Source: Rubrivirga sp. SAORIC476 (GTDB lineage Bacteria; Bacteroidota; Rhodothermia; Rhodothermales; Rubricoccaceae). From it: a stretch of 64,000 bases of DNA. Location: contig NZ_MVOI01000003.1 of the NCBI RefSeq assembly GCF_002283555.1, positions 1,905,578-1,969,577 on the forward strand, written 5' to 3'. Below, in pieces: positions 56,781 through 64,000 of this stretch. Made by a program: the position numbers and the translations under genes. Every line of letters begins with the position of its first letter. The stretch's first letter is position 1. Under the pieces are notes generated by a model. The model was not told where the DNA came from. It searched no databases and was given only the letters and a program-made list of their open reading frames with translations.

Positions 56781-57677
56781 ATGAATCGTCGCCACTTCCT
56801 GCGCCAGTCGGGCGCCGTCGCCGCGGTGAGCGCGCTGCTCGGCCCCGGTGCCGCCCGTGCTTTCGCCGCTGCCCGGACCGCGCCCATCCCAGCCGAACTG
56901 GGGATCCAACTCTACACCCTCCGCGACATCCTTCCTGGTGACGTCAACGGCGTCCTGGAGACGCTCGCGCGCGTCGGCATCGGCGAGGTGGAGACGGCAG
57001 GCTACGCTGACCGTGACCCGGCCGACTTCGCCGCTGTCCTCGACACGCTCGGCCTGACCACACCCTCGGCCCACCAACTGGTGTCGGAGGTGGTCGCGTC
57101 GTCCGAGTCGATGGCGAACGCGGGGCTGCCCGACTTCGAGACGGCCCTGGAGACCATCGCGACGGTCGGCCACGACTACTTCGTGATCCCGTGGCTCCCG
57201 CCGGACGCGCGGCCCGACCGCGACGGCTACCTCCGCCTCGCGGACCTGCTGAATGGCTTCGGGGAGCGCGCGAAAGCGGCGGGCGTCCAACTGGCCTACC
57301 ACAACCACGACTTCGAGTTCGACACGTTCGGCACCGACCGGCCGGCCTATTTCGACTTCGTCGAGCGCCTCGACCCGGAGCTGGTCACGCTGGAACTGGA
57401 CATCTTCTGGTCCACGGTGGCGGGCCACGACGCCGTCGACCTGTTCGAGATGTACCCCGGCCGATTCCCGCTGTGGCACGTCAAGGACGGCACTGGCACG
57501 GGCGAGGAGATGACGCAGAGCGTCGTCGGCGACGGCATCGTCGACTGGCCGCGCGTTTTCGCCGCCAGCGAGACCGCAGGCCTGAAGCACGCCTTCCTGG
57601 AGGCCGACTTCCCGCCGGACGGCGACGGGCTCGCTTTCGCCCGCGAGAGCGTCGCCTATGTCGAGTCGCTGCGATGA
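56781..57677 (+). CDS. Tat-exported sugar phosphate isomerase/epimerase-family TIM barrel (A)
   Basis: 298 residues. Tat signal NRRHFLRQSGAVAAVSALLG. An AP-endonuclease-2/xylose-isomerase-like TIM barrel follows: IPAELGIQLYTLRDILPGDV, IGEVETAGYADRDPADFAAV, LAYHNHDFEFDTFG (metal-binding His/Glu), VTLELDIFWSTVAGHD, FPLWHVKDGTG and HAFLEADFP. The pattern matches IolE/EboC-type epimerases found beside Gfo/Idh/MocA enzymes. Periplasmic location inferred from the Tat signal. Substrate probably a keto-sugar or a derived inosose-like compound. ATG at 56781, 90 nt after the oxidoreductase stop. Confidence 0.88.
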   Translation: MNRRHFLRQSGAVAAVSALLGPGAARAFAAARTAPIPAELGIQLYTLRDILPGDVNGVLETLARVGIGEVETAGYADRDPADFAAVLDTLGLTTPSAHQLVSEVVASSESMANAGLPDFETALETIATVGHDYFVIPWLPPDARPDRDGYLRLADLLNGFGERAKAAGVQLAYHNHDFEFDTFGTDRPAYFDFVERLDPELVTLELDIFWSTVAGHDAVDLFEMYPGRFPLWHVKDGTGTGEEMTQSVVGDGIVDWPRVFAASETAGLKHAFLEADFPPDGDGLAFARESVAYVESLR

Positions 57678-57771
57678 GGGGGCCGGGTAGGAGGGGCCGG
57701 GTAGGCTCGCGTCTGAAACGCTGGGTCTGGCGTCAGGCCGTACCGTGTACCCCGCACCTCGTACCCGTCCC
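57678..57771. repeat. GGGCCGGGTAGG / GTACCC repeat tract before isomerase B
   Basis: Two GGGGCCGGGTAGG units at the left; CCGTACCGTGTACCCCGCAC and CTCGTACCCGTCCC at the right, ending at the ATG. Same G-rich/C-rich layout as other gaps in the window. Confidence 0.45.
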
Positions 57772-58656
57772 ATGAACCGACGAGACTTCGTTCGCACCGC
57801 CGGCGCCGCGCTGCCGCTGGCCGGGTGCGCGCCCGCGGCGGTCGCCGCATCCGGCCCGCTGGTGCCTCCCACGGCCAGTCGGTCGGGGGCGCGGTCGTTC
57901 CGTCACTCGGTCACGCGGTGGCCGTTCGGCGAGTGGCCGCTGGAGCAGCTGTGCGAGGTGGCCGTCGACCTCGGCATCGAGTCCGTCGAACTCGTCCAGC
58001 CCACCGACGCGCCGACGCTGGACCGCTACGGCCTGACGTGCGCCATGACGGCGCACCCCGAGGAGGCTGAGGACGCGCTCCGCAAAGGCTGGAACCGCGA
58101 GGCCCATCACGCGACCCTCGTGCCCGCCTACCGCCGCCAGCTCGCCGCGACCGCCGAGGCGGGCTGGGCCCACCTGATCTGCTTCTCCGGCAACCGCGAC
58201 GGCCTCGACGACGCCACCGGCCTGGAGACGATGGCGCGGGGCATCGAGCAGATCCTGCCCGACGCCGAGCGGCTGGGCGTGACGTTGTGCATCGAGCTGT
58301 TCAACTCGAAGGTGGACCACCCGGACTACATGGGCGACTCGACCGCGTGGGGTCTCGAACTGGTCGAGCGCCTCGGGTCGGAGCGGTTTAAGATCCTCTA
58401 CGACATCTACCACATGCAGATCATGGAGGGCGACGTGATCCGCACGGTGAGCGACCACCTCGACGCGTTCGCCCACTTCCACACGGCAGGCGTGCCGGGG
58501 CGTCACGAGATCGACGAGAGCCAGGAGCTGTTCTACCCGGCCATCCTGCGGGCGCTCGACGCGGCGGGCTTCTCCGGCTTCGTCGCCCAGGAGTTCATCC
58601 CCACCGGCGATCCGCGGGAGGCCCTCGCCGACGCCATCGCGCGCTGCTCGGTGTGA
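57772..58656 (+). CDS. Tat-exported hydroxypyruvate-isomerase-like TIM barrel (B)
   Basis: 294 residues. Tat signal NRRDFVRTAGAALPLAGCAP, in which a Cys could also be lipidated. The barrel has RHSVTRWPFGEWPLEQLCEV, IESVELVQPTDAPTLDRYGL, LICFSGNRDGLDDATGLETM, LCIELFNSKVDHPDYMGDS, RFKILYDIYHMQIMEGDVI and FVAQEFIPTGDP, the layout of the Hyi/OtnI hydroxypyruvate isomerase group with the metal ligands E, D, H, E. It is distinct from TIM barrel A. Presumed to isomerise a product of the keto-sugar pathway in the periplasm. ATG at 57772 begins the Tat signal. Confidence 0.88.
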   Translation: MNRRDFVRTAGAALPLAGCAPAAVAASGPLVPPTASRSGARSFRHSVTRWPFGEWPLEQLCEVAVDLGIESVELVQPTDAPTLDRYGLTCAMTAHPEEAEDALRKGWNREAHHATLVPAYRRQLAATAEAGWAHLICFSGNRDGLDDATGLETMARGIEQILPDAERLGVTLCIELFNSKVDHPDYMGDSTAWGLELVERLGSERFKILYDIYHMQIMEGDVIRTVSDHLDAFAHFHTAGVPGRHEIDESQELFYPAILRALDAAGFSGFVAQEFIPTGDPREALADAIARCSV

Positions 58657-58689
58657 CCGAGGCGTCCGTGCGCCCCGGCCCGTCGGTGT

Positions 58690-60429
58690 CTAGCGGATGA
58701 GCGTGAGCCGCTGCGTGGCCGCCTGCCCGTCCGCCGTGGTCAGGCGGAGGAGGTAGACGCCGGTCGGGAGCGCCGTGCCGTCGAGCGTCACGCGGTGCGT
58801 GCCCGCATCGGCAGGCCCGTCGGCCAGGACGGCGACCGCGCGGCCGAGCGCGTCGTAGACGGCCAGCCGGACCTCGCCAGCGTCGGCCAGGGTGAAGGTC
58901 ACCGTCGCCCGGTCCCGCATCGGGTTGGGCTGGGGGGCCTGGAGGAGACCCTCAGACGAGGTGACCAGCACGCGGCGGCCGACGGTCGGCCCGGGAATGG
59001 TACAGGGAGCCATGAGCGCGTCGGTGAGCCCGTCGGACTGTGCCAGCAGCGCCGTCGCCTGCGTCTCCGTCAGCACGCCCTGGTCTCGGAGCGCGGTCAC
59101 CTCGTCGGCGACGAACCCGAGGGCGGTGAGCACCTGATCGGTCTGGTTGCGGACGAGGATGGCGCGGGCCCGTGTGAGCGCGCGGATCAGGTTGCGGGCC
59201 TGGGATCGGGTGAGCGTGCCGTCGGAGAACAGCGCCGTGAGGTTGGTCCGGAGCGCGTCGAGGGCGTCGGCGGCGGAGAGGGCGGTGACGACGGCGTCGT
59301 CCGGGCCACCTACTGCGGCGCCGTCGTCGACGGTCAGCACGGCCGTGTAGGTACCCGGCGCGGCGGCACAGAAGGACGGCGTCGCGGTGTCGGCGTCGGC
59401 GAGCGTCGCGCCCGAGAGCGTCCATGCGAACGTGAGCGGGCCGCTGCCGGTCGAGGCGGAGCCGTCGAGCGCGACCGTCTGGCCCACGACGACGGTCTGG
59501 TCGGGCCCAGCGTCCGCCAGCGGTGGGACGGTGGCGGAGCCCAGGATCACGACGGTGTGCTCGAAGCCAGCCGCGATGGCGGCGACGCTCGGGAGTCCGC
59601 TGGGAGGTGTCGCCTGCCCCTCGTTGTCGGCCCCCCACGCGACCACGGAGCCGTCGCTCTTCAGCGCGACTGTGAAGCCCGAGCCCGCTGCGATGCCGAC
59701 GACATCAGAGAGGTCTGACGGGACAGAGGTCTGCCCGGCGTACGTCCCACCCCAGGCGACGACGGTGCCGTCTGCTTTGAGGGCGGCCGTGTGGGCGCTG
59801 CCCGCGGCGATGGCCCTGACGCCGGAGAGGCCGGCCGGGACCGTGGCCTGTCCAAAGGTGTCGTCTCCCCAGGCGACGACGGTGCCGTCGGCTTTGAGCG
59901 CCACCGTGTGCTGCCAGTCGGCCGCGATGGCGACGACGCCGGACAGGCCGGCCGGGACCGTCGCTTGCCCGTAGTCGTTGCCTCCCCAGGCGACGACGGT
60001 GCCGTCGTCCTTCAGGGCGACCGTGTGGGAGCGGCCGGCCGCGATGGCGGTGACGCCGGACAGGCCTGGCGGGGAGGGAGAGGTGCTCCCCCACGCGACG
60101 ATCGTGCCGTCGTCCTTGAGAGCGATCGTCTGGTACCGGCCGGCGGCGATGGCCGTCACGCCGGAGAGTCCTGCTGGGATGTTGAGCTGGCCCTGCGAAT
60201 TCAGGCCCCACGCGACGACGGTGCCGTTGTCCTTGAGCGCCACCGTGTGGAAGCGCCCGGCCGCGATGGCGGTGACGCCGGATAGACCCGTCGGGATATC
60301 CGTCTGCCCGTAGACGTTGTTGCCCCACGCGACGACCGAGCCATCCGGCTGGGCCGTGACCGGGGCGACGGCGAGGAGGAGGACAGCGAGACCGAGCACG
60401 CAGGCACGGAACGAGTTCTGAAAGAGCAT
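58690..60429 (-). CDS. secreted RCC1-repeat propeller protein with PKD-like and T9SS domains
   Basis: 579 residues. Signal peptide VLGLAVLLLAVAPVTAQ. Residues 28-300 carry RCC1-like repeats of about 38 residues (AIAAGRFHTVALKDNGTVVA, then WGLNSQGQLNIPAGLSG). Counting the N-terminal half unit and the C-terminal half unit gives seven blades, with ring closure between the two ends. A PKD/Ig-like domain follows (ADAGPDQTVVVGQTVALDGS), then a helical segment (about 385-480), and a T9SS type A sorting domain (PQPNPMRDRATVTFTL ... AVYDALGRAVAVLAD). It lies opposite the keto-glycoside genes, breaking the run between isomerase B and ThuA. Function unknown. Confidence 0.88.
   Translation of the reverse strand: MLFQNSFRACVLGLAVLLLAVAPVTAQPDGSVVAWGNNVYGQTDIPTGLSGVTAIAAGRFHTVALKDNGTVVAWGLNSQGQLNIPAGLSGVTAIAAGRYQTIALKDDGTIVAWGSTSPSPPGLSGVTAIAAGRSHTVALKDDGTVVAWGGNDYGQATVPAGLSGVVAIAADWQHTVALKADGTVVAWGDDTFGQATVPAGLSGVRAIAAGSAHTAALKADGTVVAWGGTYAGQTSVPSDLSDVVGIAAGSGFTVALKSDGSVVAWGADNEGQATPPSGLPSVAAIAAGFEHTVVILGSATVPPLADAGPDQTVVVGQTVALDGSASTGSGPLTFAWTLSGATLADADTATPSFCAAAPGTYTAVLTVDDGAAVGGPDDAVVTALSAADALDALRTNLTALFSDGTLTRSQARNLIRALTRARAILVRNQTDQVLTALGFVADEVTALRDQGVLTETQATALLAQSDGLTDALMAPCTIPGPTVGRRVLVTSSEGLLQAPQPNPMRDRATVTFTLADAGEVRLAVYDALGRAVAVLADGPADAGTHRVTLDGTALPTGVYLLRLTTADGQAATQRLTLIR
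59540..60350 (-). repeat. RCC1 tandem repeats (about 115-bp period)
   Basis: Six complete units and two half units with the repeated core GACGGCACCGTCGTCGCCTG (coding strand). The units are similar at the DNA level, so length changes by recombination are possible. Confidence 0.7.
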
Positions 60430-60458
60430 CGAGAGGTCGGGGGCGCGTGCAACAGGCT

Positions 60459-60477
60459 ACAGCACCCTCGGTGTTGT
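60459..60477. other. small hairpin in the divergent RCC1/ThuA intergenic region
   Basis: ACAGCACC-CTC-GGTGTTGT, 8 pairs with one G·U, between the divergent starts at 60429 and 60573. Possibly in the leader of the RCC1 gene. No promoter could be assigned with confidence in this 143-nt gap. Confidence 0.35.
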
Positions 60478-60572
60478 GTGGCAGTACAAACCGACCCGTT
60501 CCGCTGGCGCTGGCGGTTCGACGCGGATGAGCCGCGGTCGGTGGTAGTCTGGACTCGTCCCGTCCCGTACCT

Positions 60573-61298
60573 ATGCTCCGCCTGCTCGCTCTCGCCCTGG
60601 CCCTCGGTGGCTGCGCGGCGACGCCCCCGACCAACGCCCCTCGCGTGCTCGTCTACACGAACGCGAACGGCTACGTCCACGCCTCCATTCCCGATGGTGT
60701 GGCCGCGCTCACCGAGTTGGGCGCGTCCCACGGGTTTACCGTCGAGGCCACCGACGACAGCCTGGCCTTCACGCCCGAGCGACTGGCGACCTACGCGGCC
60801 GTGGTGTTTCTGAGCACCTCCGGCGACGTGCTCGGTCCGGCCCAGGAGGCGGCCTTCGAGGCCTACGTCGAGGGCGGCGGCGGCTACGTGGGCGTCCACG
60901 CGGCGAGCGACACCGAGTACGAGTGGCCGGGCTACGGGCGGATCGTGGGCGCCTACTTCGACAACCACCCGGCCATCCAGGAGGCGACCCTCGACGTGGT
61001 CGACCCCGACCATCCGGCCACGCGCGGGCTCCCGGCTCGCTGGACGCGCACCGACGAGTGGTACAGCTTCCGCGCCGCGCCCATCGGCGTCGACGTGCTC
61101 CTCCGCCTCGACGAGTCCACCTACGAGGGCGGCACGATGGGCGACGACCACCCGATCGCGTGGGCTCACGCCGTTGGCGACGGGCGGGCGGTCTACACGG
61201 CGCTCGGCCACACGGCCGAGAGCTACGCCGAGGCGGCCTTCCGCACGCACCTCGCCGGGGCCGTCTGCTGGGCCGCGGCCCTGTCCTGCGGGCGCTGA
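60573..61298 (+). CDS. ThuA-like (trehalose utilisation) lipoprotein
   Basis: 241 residues. Signal peptide with lipobox in LALALGGCAAT. ThuA-like flavodoxin-type fold: RVLVYTNANGYVHASIPDGV at the first strand, VFLSTSGDVLGPAQEAAFEA, YVEGGGGYVGVHAASDTEYE and HPIAWAHAVGDGRAVYTALG, ending at RTHLAGAVCWAA. The family contains glutamine-amidotransferase-like proteins without known catalysis, routinely found with DUF1080, Gfo/Idh/MocA and GMC genes. This makes it a likely member of the same keto-glycoside pathway although the RCC1 gene intervenes. ATG at 60573 follows CCCGTCCCGTACCT. Confidence 0.85.
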   Translation: MLRLLALALALGGCAATPPTNAPRVLVYTNANGYVHASIPDGVAALTELGASHGFTVEATDDSLAFTPERLATYAAVVFLSTSGDVLGPAQEAAFEAYVEGGGGYVGVHAASDTEYEWPGYGRIVGAYFDNHPAIQEATLDVVDPDHPATRGLPARWTRTDEWYSFRAAPIGVDVLLRLDESTYEGGTMGDDHPIAWAHAVGDGRAVYTALGHTAESYAEAAFRTHLAGAVCWAAALSCGR

Positions 61299-61319
61299 CC
61301 CGTCGCCATTCCCTCTCCG

Positions 61320-61577
61320 ATGCCCGACGCCACCCCTCGTCCCTCCTTCGGTGGCGGCACGTACGCCGTCCTCGCCCTGTTCTTCCTCGTCGTCGGGGTG
61401 CGGGACCTGACGGGCGAGCCGCCTGACTCGGCGGCCGCGACCTGGGAGCTGATGTTCGCCGCTGCGAATGCGCTCCTGTTCTGGGTCTTCCGGGGCGGCC
61501 CTGCCTGGAGCCGGACGCTGGGCTACGCGCTCTTCTTCGGTGCCGTCGCGGCGGCCCTCGCCGACTTCTTCCTGTAG
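61320..61577 (+). CDS. small membrane protein, 85 aa
   Basis: Short inner-membrane protein with three hydrophobic stretches (YAVLALFFLVVGVRDL, then WELMFAAANALLFWVF and LGYALFFGAVAAALADFFL). Not recognised as a family. It begins 21 nt after the ThuA-like gene, suggesting co-transcription, and ends 5 nt from the convergent DUF779 gene. The ATG follows CCATTCCCTCTCCG, the leader type seen throughout, which supports it being real. Confidence 0.6.
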   Translation: MPDATPRPSFGGGTYAVLALFFLVVGVRDLTGEPPDSAAATWELMFAAANALLFWVFRGGPAWSRTLGYALFFGAVAAALADFFL

Positions 61578-61582
61578 CGCCC

Positions 61583-61960
61583 TCAGGCGTCCACGCGCTC
61601 GACCGGCGCCAGCGCCTCGGCCTCCTCCTCGGTGTAGAGGCGGCTGTCGATCAGGAAGCGCAGGCCCAGCGGGATCTCGATCGAGAAGCTCGACCCGCGC
61701 CCCGGCTTCACGCCGACCGTCAACTGGGTGTGCTTCCAGTACTCGAACTGGCTCTTCTCCATGTAGAACGGCACGCCGTGGACCTCGCCCAGCTTGACGT
61801 CCGAGCGCCCGAGGCGGAAGTCGCCCTCGGCGTAGCACATCGGGCTGGACCCGTCGCAGCAGCCGCCCGACTGGTGGAACATGAGCGGGCCGTGGGTCTC
61901 GCGGAGCTGGTCGATGACCGCGGCGGCCTCGTCGGTGATCAGGACACGGGGGGTGGACAT
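61583..61960 (-). CDS. DUF779 protein (aldehyde dehydrogenase partner)
   Basis: 125 residues of soluble protein. FHQSGGCCDGSSPMCYAEG carries the conserved CC and C residues of the DUF779 family; YWKHTQLTVGVKPGRGSSFS is also typical, and the C terminus is RFLIDSRLYTEEEAEAL. Genes of this family lie next to acetaldehyde/NAD+ aldehyde dehydrogenases of the AcoD/ExaC type in many bacteria; the function of the protein is not established, though the cysteine cluster suggests metal or thiol chemistry. It is downstream of the aldehyde dehydrogenase gene, separated by two strong hairpins. ATG at 61960 follows TCCTCTTGCTCTAT. Confidence 0.88.
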   Translation of the reverse strand: MSTPRVLITDEAAAVIDQLRETHGPLMFHQSGGCCDGSSPMCYAEGDFRLGRSDVKLGEVHGVPFYMEKSQFEYWKHTQLTVGVKPGRGSSFSIEIPLGLRFLIDSRLYTEEEAEALAPVERVDA

Positions 61961-61980
61961 ATAGAGCAAGAGGAAATGGA

Positions 61981-62012
61981 CCGGGGCCGCGCTACGCTGA
62001 GCGCGGCCCCGG
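61981..62012 (-). terminator. 13-bp hairpin between the aldehyde dehydrogenase and DUF779 genes
   Basis: CCGGGGCCGCGCT (61981-61993), loop of 6, AGCGCGGCCCCGG (62000-62012), perfect stem. Position is 65-96 nt past the dehydrogenase stop and 21 nt before the DUF779 start. Probably an attenuator or RNA-stabilising element. Confidence 0.6.
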
Positions 62013-62034
62013 CGAGGGTGCGATGGGGCGTCGT

Positions 62035-62068
62035 GCGTGGAGCGTCGGGTGGTCCCCACGTTCCACGC
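62035..62068 (-). terminator. second hairpin in the same gap
   Basis: GCGTGGA-GCGT (62035-62045) pairs with ACGT-TCCACGC (62058-62068), 11 pairs with one G·U, 8 nt past the dehydrogenase stop. Confidence 0.45.
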
Positions 62069-62076
62069 GCTCCGTC

Positions 62077-63672
62077 CTAGAAGAAGCCGAGGGCGTCCTT
62101 CGAGTACGACACCAGCATGTTCTTGGTCTGCTGGTAGTGCGCGAGCATCATCTTGTGGTTCTCGCGCCCGATGCCGGACTTCTTGTAGCCGCCGAACGCA
62201 GCGTGGGCCGGGTAGAGGTGGTAGCAGTTCACCCACACGCGGCCGGACTCGATGGCGCGCGGCACCTGGAAGAGCTGGTGCGCGTCGCGCGTCCAGACCC
62301 CGGCTCCGAGGCCGTAGAGCGTGTCGTTGGCGATCTCGATGGCCTCTGCCTCGTCCTTGAACGTGGTCACCGAGACGACCGGCCCGAAGATCTCCTCCTG
62401 GAAGACGCGCATCGAGTTGTCGCCGCGGAAGACGGTCGGCTGGATGTAGTAGCCGCCCTCCGGGACGCCCGCCATGCCGTCGCCCGAGGCGCCGTCGCCA
62501 CCGACGGCGGTGCCCGTGGCCGTGGCCGTGCCGCCGCCCTCCGCGACGCTCAGGGTCGGTTCGCCGGCCCGGGCGACGTCCCCGCCGGCCAGCACCTGCG
62601 CGCCCTCCTCCTTGCCGATCCGGAAGTAGCTCTGGATCTTCTCGTACTGGTCGTTCGACGCCTGCGCGCCGACCATCGTGTCCGAGTCGAGCGGGTTGCC
62701 GACGGTGATCGCGTTGACGCGCTCGACGAGGCGCTCGATGAACTTGTCCGCGATGGACTCCTGCACCAGGATGCGGGAGGGGCACGTGCAGACCTCGCCC
62801 TGGTTGAGCGCGAACATCGCCGCGCCCTCCAGGCACTTGTCGAAGAAGGCGTCGTCCTCGTCCATCACCGACTCGAAGAACACGTTCGGCGACTTGCCGC
62901 CGAGTTCCAGCGTCATCGGGATGAGGTTCTCCGAGGCGTACTGCATGATCAGGCGCCCGGTCGTCGTCTCGCCGGTGAAGGCGATCTTCTTGATGCCGTC
63001 GTGCTGGGCGAGCGGCTTGCCCGCCTCGGGCCCGAAGCCGTGGACGATGTTGATCACGCCGGCCGGGACCACGTCCTTGATCAGGTCCATCCACTCCATG
63101 ATGCTCACCGGCGTCTGCTCGGCGGGCTTGATGACCACGCAGTTGCCCGCCGCCAGCGCGGGGGCCAGCTTCCAGGCCGCCATCAGCAGCGGGAAGTTCC
63201 ACGGGATGATCTGCCCGACGACGCCCAGCGGCTCGTGGAGCTGGATGCTGACGGTCGTCTCGTCGAGTTCCGAGATGCCACCCTCCTGGGCGCGGATGAC
63301 CGACGCGAAGTAGCGGTAGTGGTCCACCACGAGCGGCATGTCGGCCGCGAGCGTCTCGCGGATCGGCTTGCCGTTGTCGACGGTGTCGACCAGCGCGAGG
63401 TGCTCCAGGTTGTCCTCGGTGATCTGCGCGATCTTGAGGAGCATGTTGGCCCGGTCGGTGACCGAGGTGTGCTTCCACGTCTCGTCGAACGCCTTCTGCG
63501 CCGCCGCGACGGCGTTGTCCACGTCGGCGTCGGACGAGCGGGCGACCTGGCAGAAGGTCTGACCGTCGATGGGGGAGGGGTTGTCGAAGTAGCGCCCCTC
63601 GACCGGCTCGACGTACTCGCCGCCGATGAAGTTGAGGTAGCGCTCTTTGAATTGCGGACGGTCGTAAACCAT
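62077..63672 (-). CDS. NAD-dependent aldehyde dehydrogenase, AcoD/ExaC type, with an inserted loop
   Basis: 531 residues against about 505 for relatives. The start [20 protein letters not shown], the segment [20 protein letters not shown], the catalytic Glu in [12 protein letters not shown] and catalytic Cys in [12 protein letters not shown] are as expected; [15 protein letters not shown] and [12 protein letters not shown] flank an extra stretch of about 30 residues, Gly/Ala/Thr-rich. The C terminus has [13 protein letters not shown] and [16 protein letters not shown], specific to the acetaldehyde group. ATG at 63672 chosen at the start of homology, preceded by a long C/T leader. With DUF779 and a divergent AraC-like regulator it forms the common acetaldehyde-dehydrogenase locus. 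Confidence 0.93.
   Translation of the reverse strand: MVYDRPQFKERYLNFIGGEYVEPVEGRYFDNPSPIDGQTFCQVARSSDADVDNAVAAAQKAFDETWKHTSVTDRANMLLKIAQITEDNLEHLALVDTVDNGKPIRETLAADMPLVVDHYRYFASVIRAQEGGISELDETTVSIQLHEPLGVVGQIIPWNFPLLMAAWKLAPALAAGNCVVIKPAEQTPVSIMEWMDLIKDVVPAGVINIVHGFGPEAGKPLAQHDGIKKIAFTGETTTGRLIMQYASENLIPMTLELGGKSPNVFFESVMDEDDAFFDKCLEGAAMFALNQGEVCTCPSRILVQESIADKFIERLVERVNAITVGNPLDSDTMVGAQASNDQYEKIQSYFRIGKEEGAQVLAGGDVARAGEPTLSVAEGGGTATATGTAVGGDGASGDGMAGVPEGGYYIQPTVFRGDNSMRVFQEEIFGPVVSVTTFKDEAEAIEIANDTLYGLGAGVWTRDAHQLFQVPRAIESGRVWVNCYHLYPAHAAFGGYKKSGIGRENHKMMLAHYQQTKNMLVSYSKDALGFF
62480..62580 (-). repeat. low-complexity insertion with a palindromic CCCTGAGCG element in the aldehyde dehydrogenase gene
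   Basis: The inserted codons read [20 protein letters not shown]-like. The DNA 62537-62555 is, on the coding strand, CCCTGAGCGTCGCGGAGGG. This resembles the widespread short palindromic elements (CCCTGAGCGTAGCCGAAGGG type) that insert in frame and give PTLSVxEG peptides. Followed by repeated ACGGCCACGG units. Confidence 0.5.
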
Positions 63673-63830
63673 GGCGAGGGAGGGAGGAGGAGAGGAACAG
63701 AGAGAGGGGCGGCCCGCCGGTCGGGCACAGCCCTTTGCGTCGCCTTCGAATTTCGGGAGCGCTTCCGGGGACTTCTCGGGCTCTCCTCTCGTAAAGTGCC
63801 GGTATCCTGTCAAGCCTGGAGACCGTGCCC

Positions 63831-64000
63831 ATGGAATCGACGTTTTTCGCTCGTCTGGACCGCATCGGCCGCGAGCACGCCCCGACCGACCTCGTCGAGA
63901 ACCGCGTCACGTTCGGCGCCGAGCACGCCGCGTTCTCCGTCTACGACACCGTCCGCCCCGCCGAGCGCGTGCCGCTCGCGGCCGACAACCCGCTCTACTG
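63831..64000 (+). CDS. probable AraC-type transcriptional regulator, N-terminal fragment (cut by window edge)
   Basis: Fifty-six codons before the window ends. The ATG (63831) follows GGAGACCGTGCCC. The peptide includes [20 protein letters not shown] and [20 protein letters not shown], a layout matching the cupin-like N-terminal domain of AraC regulators encoded divergently from acetaldehyde dehydrogenase genes. The intergenic region (158 nt) would contain its operators. No DNA-binding domain is visible, so the call rests on context and a short similarity. Confidence 0.5.
   Translation, partial: MESTFFARLDRIGREHAPTDLVENRVTFGAEHAAFSVYDTVRPAERVPLAADNPLY

Noticed and set aside
59540-60350. Regular repeats resembling a CRISPR array
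   Set aside because: The repeats are in-frame codons for RCC1 blades, and the intervening segments are similar to each other rather than unique spacers.
63809-63814. TTGACA (minus strand) upstream of the aldehyde dehydrogenase as a -35 box
   Set aside because: No matching -10 or TAnnTTTG box at the proper distance; the spacing gives TACGAGAG at best.

Overview
The window is about 64 kb of very GC-rich DNA from what looks like a marine, Rhodothermia-type member of the Bacteroidota (a relative of Rubrivirga/Rubricoccus is my best guess). The grounds are a SusC/SusD pair, at least five secreted proteins ending in type IX secretion (T9SS) sorting domains, Bacteroidota-type promoters (TTG-N20-TAnnTTTG-like), and start codons that lack Shine-Dalgarno sequences and instead follow short C/T-rich leaders. 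No rRNA, tRNA, CRISPR array, insertion sequence or phage gene was recognised.

Layout. 1-9 kb is mainly sensory: the 5' end of an MFS transporter gene, a small hypothetical protein, a membrane hybrid histidine kinase, an aldo/keto reductase, and a tightly packed trio (multi-PAS kinase, single-domain receiver, receiver-kinase). 9-17.3 kb holds a formate dehydrogenase block (Cys-type molybdenum catalytic subunit, DUF1641 partner, FdhD sulfur carrier), a RutE-like nitroreductase, an EamA transporter, and a DUF7009 gene overlapping mobA, which makes the cofactor that the dehydrogenase needs. 17.4-32.4 kb alternates exported proteins (a lipoprotein, a T9SS lipase-like enzyme, three consecutive T9SS proteins) with S-adenosylhomocysteinase and an ECF sigma/Ser-Thr kinase pair. 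32.4-35.5 kb is housekeeping: metK, acpP and fabF.

35.7-49.7 kb is the most distinctive region. It holds a stand-alone TonB-plug lipoprotein, SusC, SusD, two paralogous ~1,115-residue FG-GAP/UnbV (CRTAC1-type) lipoproteins and a vanadium-haloperoxidase-like lipoprotein, all on one strand. No glycosidase, lyase or sulfatase is present. Two LacI-like half-sites lie on the susC promoter and a UUCG hairpin separates susC from susD. I read this as an outer-membrane uptake or processing system for an unknown, possibly non-glycan, substrate.

49.9-61.3 kb, interrupted by an RCC1-propeller T9SS gene, encodes a probable periplasmic 3-keto-glycoside pathway: DUF1080 hydrolase, sugar/nucleoside-type MFS importer, Tat-exported gluconate-dehydrogenase-like small subunit, GMC flavoenzyme, Tat-exported Gfo/Idh/MocA oxidoreductase, two Tat-exported TIM-barrel isomerases and a ThuA-like lipoprotein. 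The window ends with a small membrane protein, a DUF779 protein and aldehyde dehydrogenase pair, and the divergent start of a probable AraC-type regulator.
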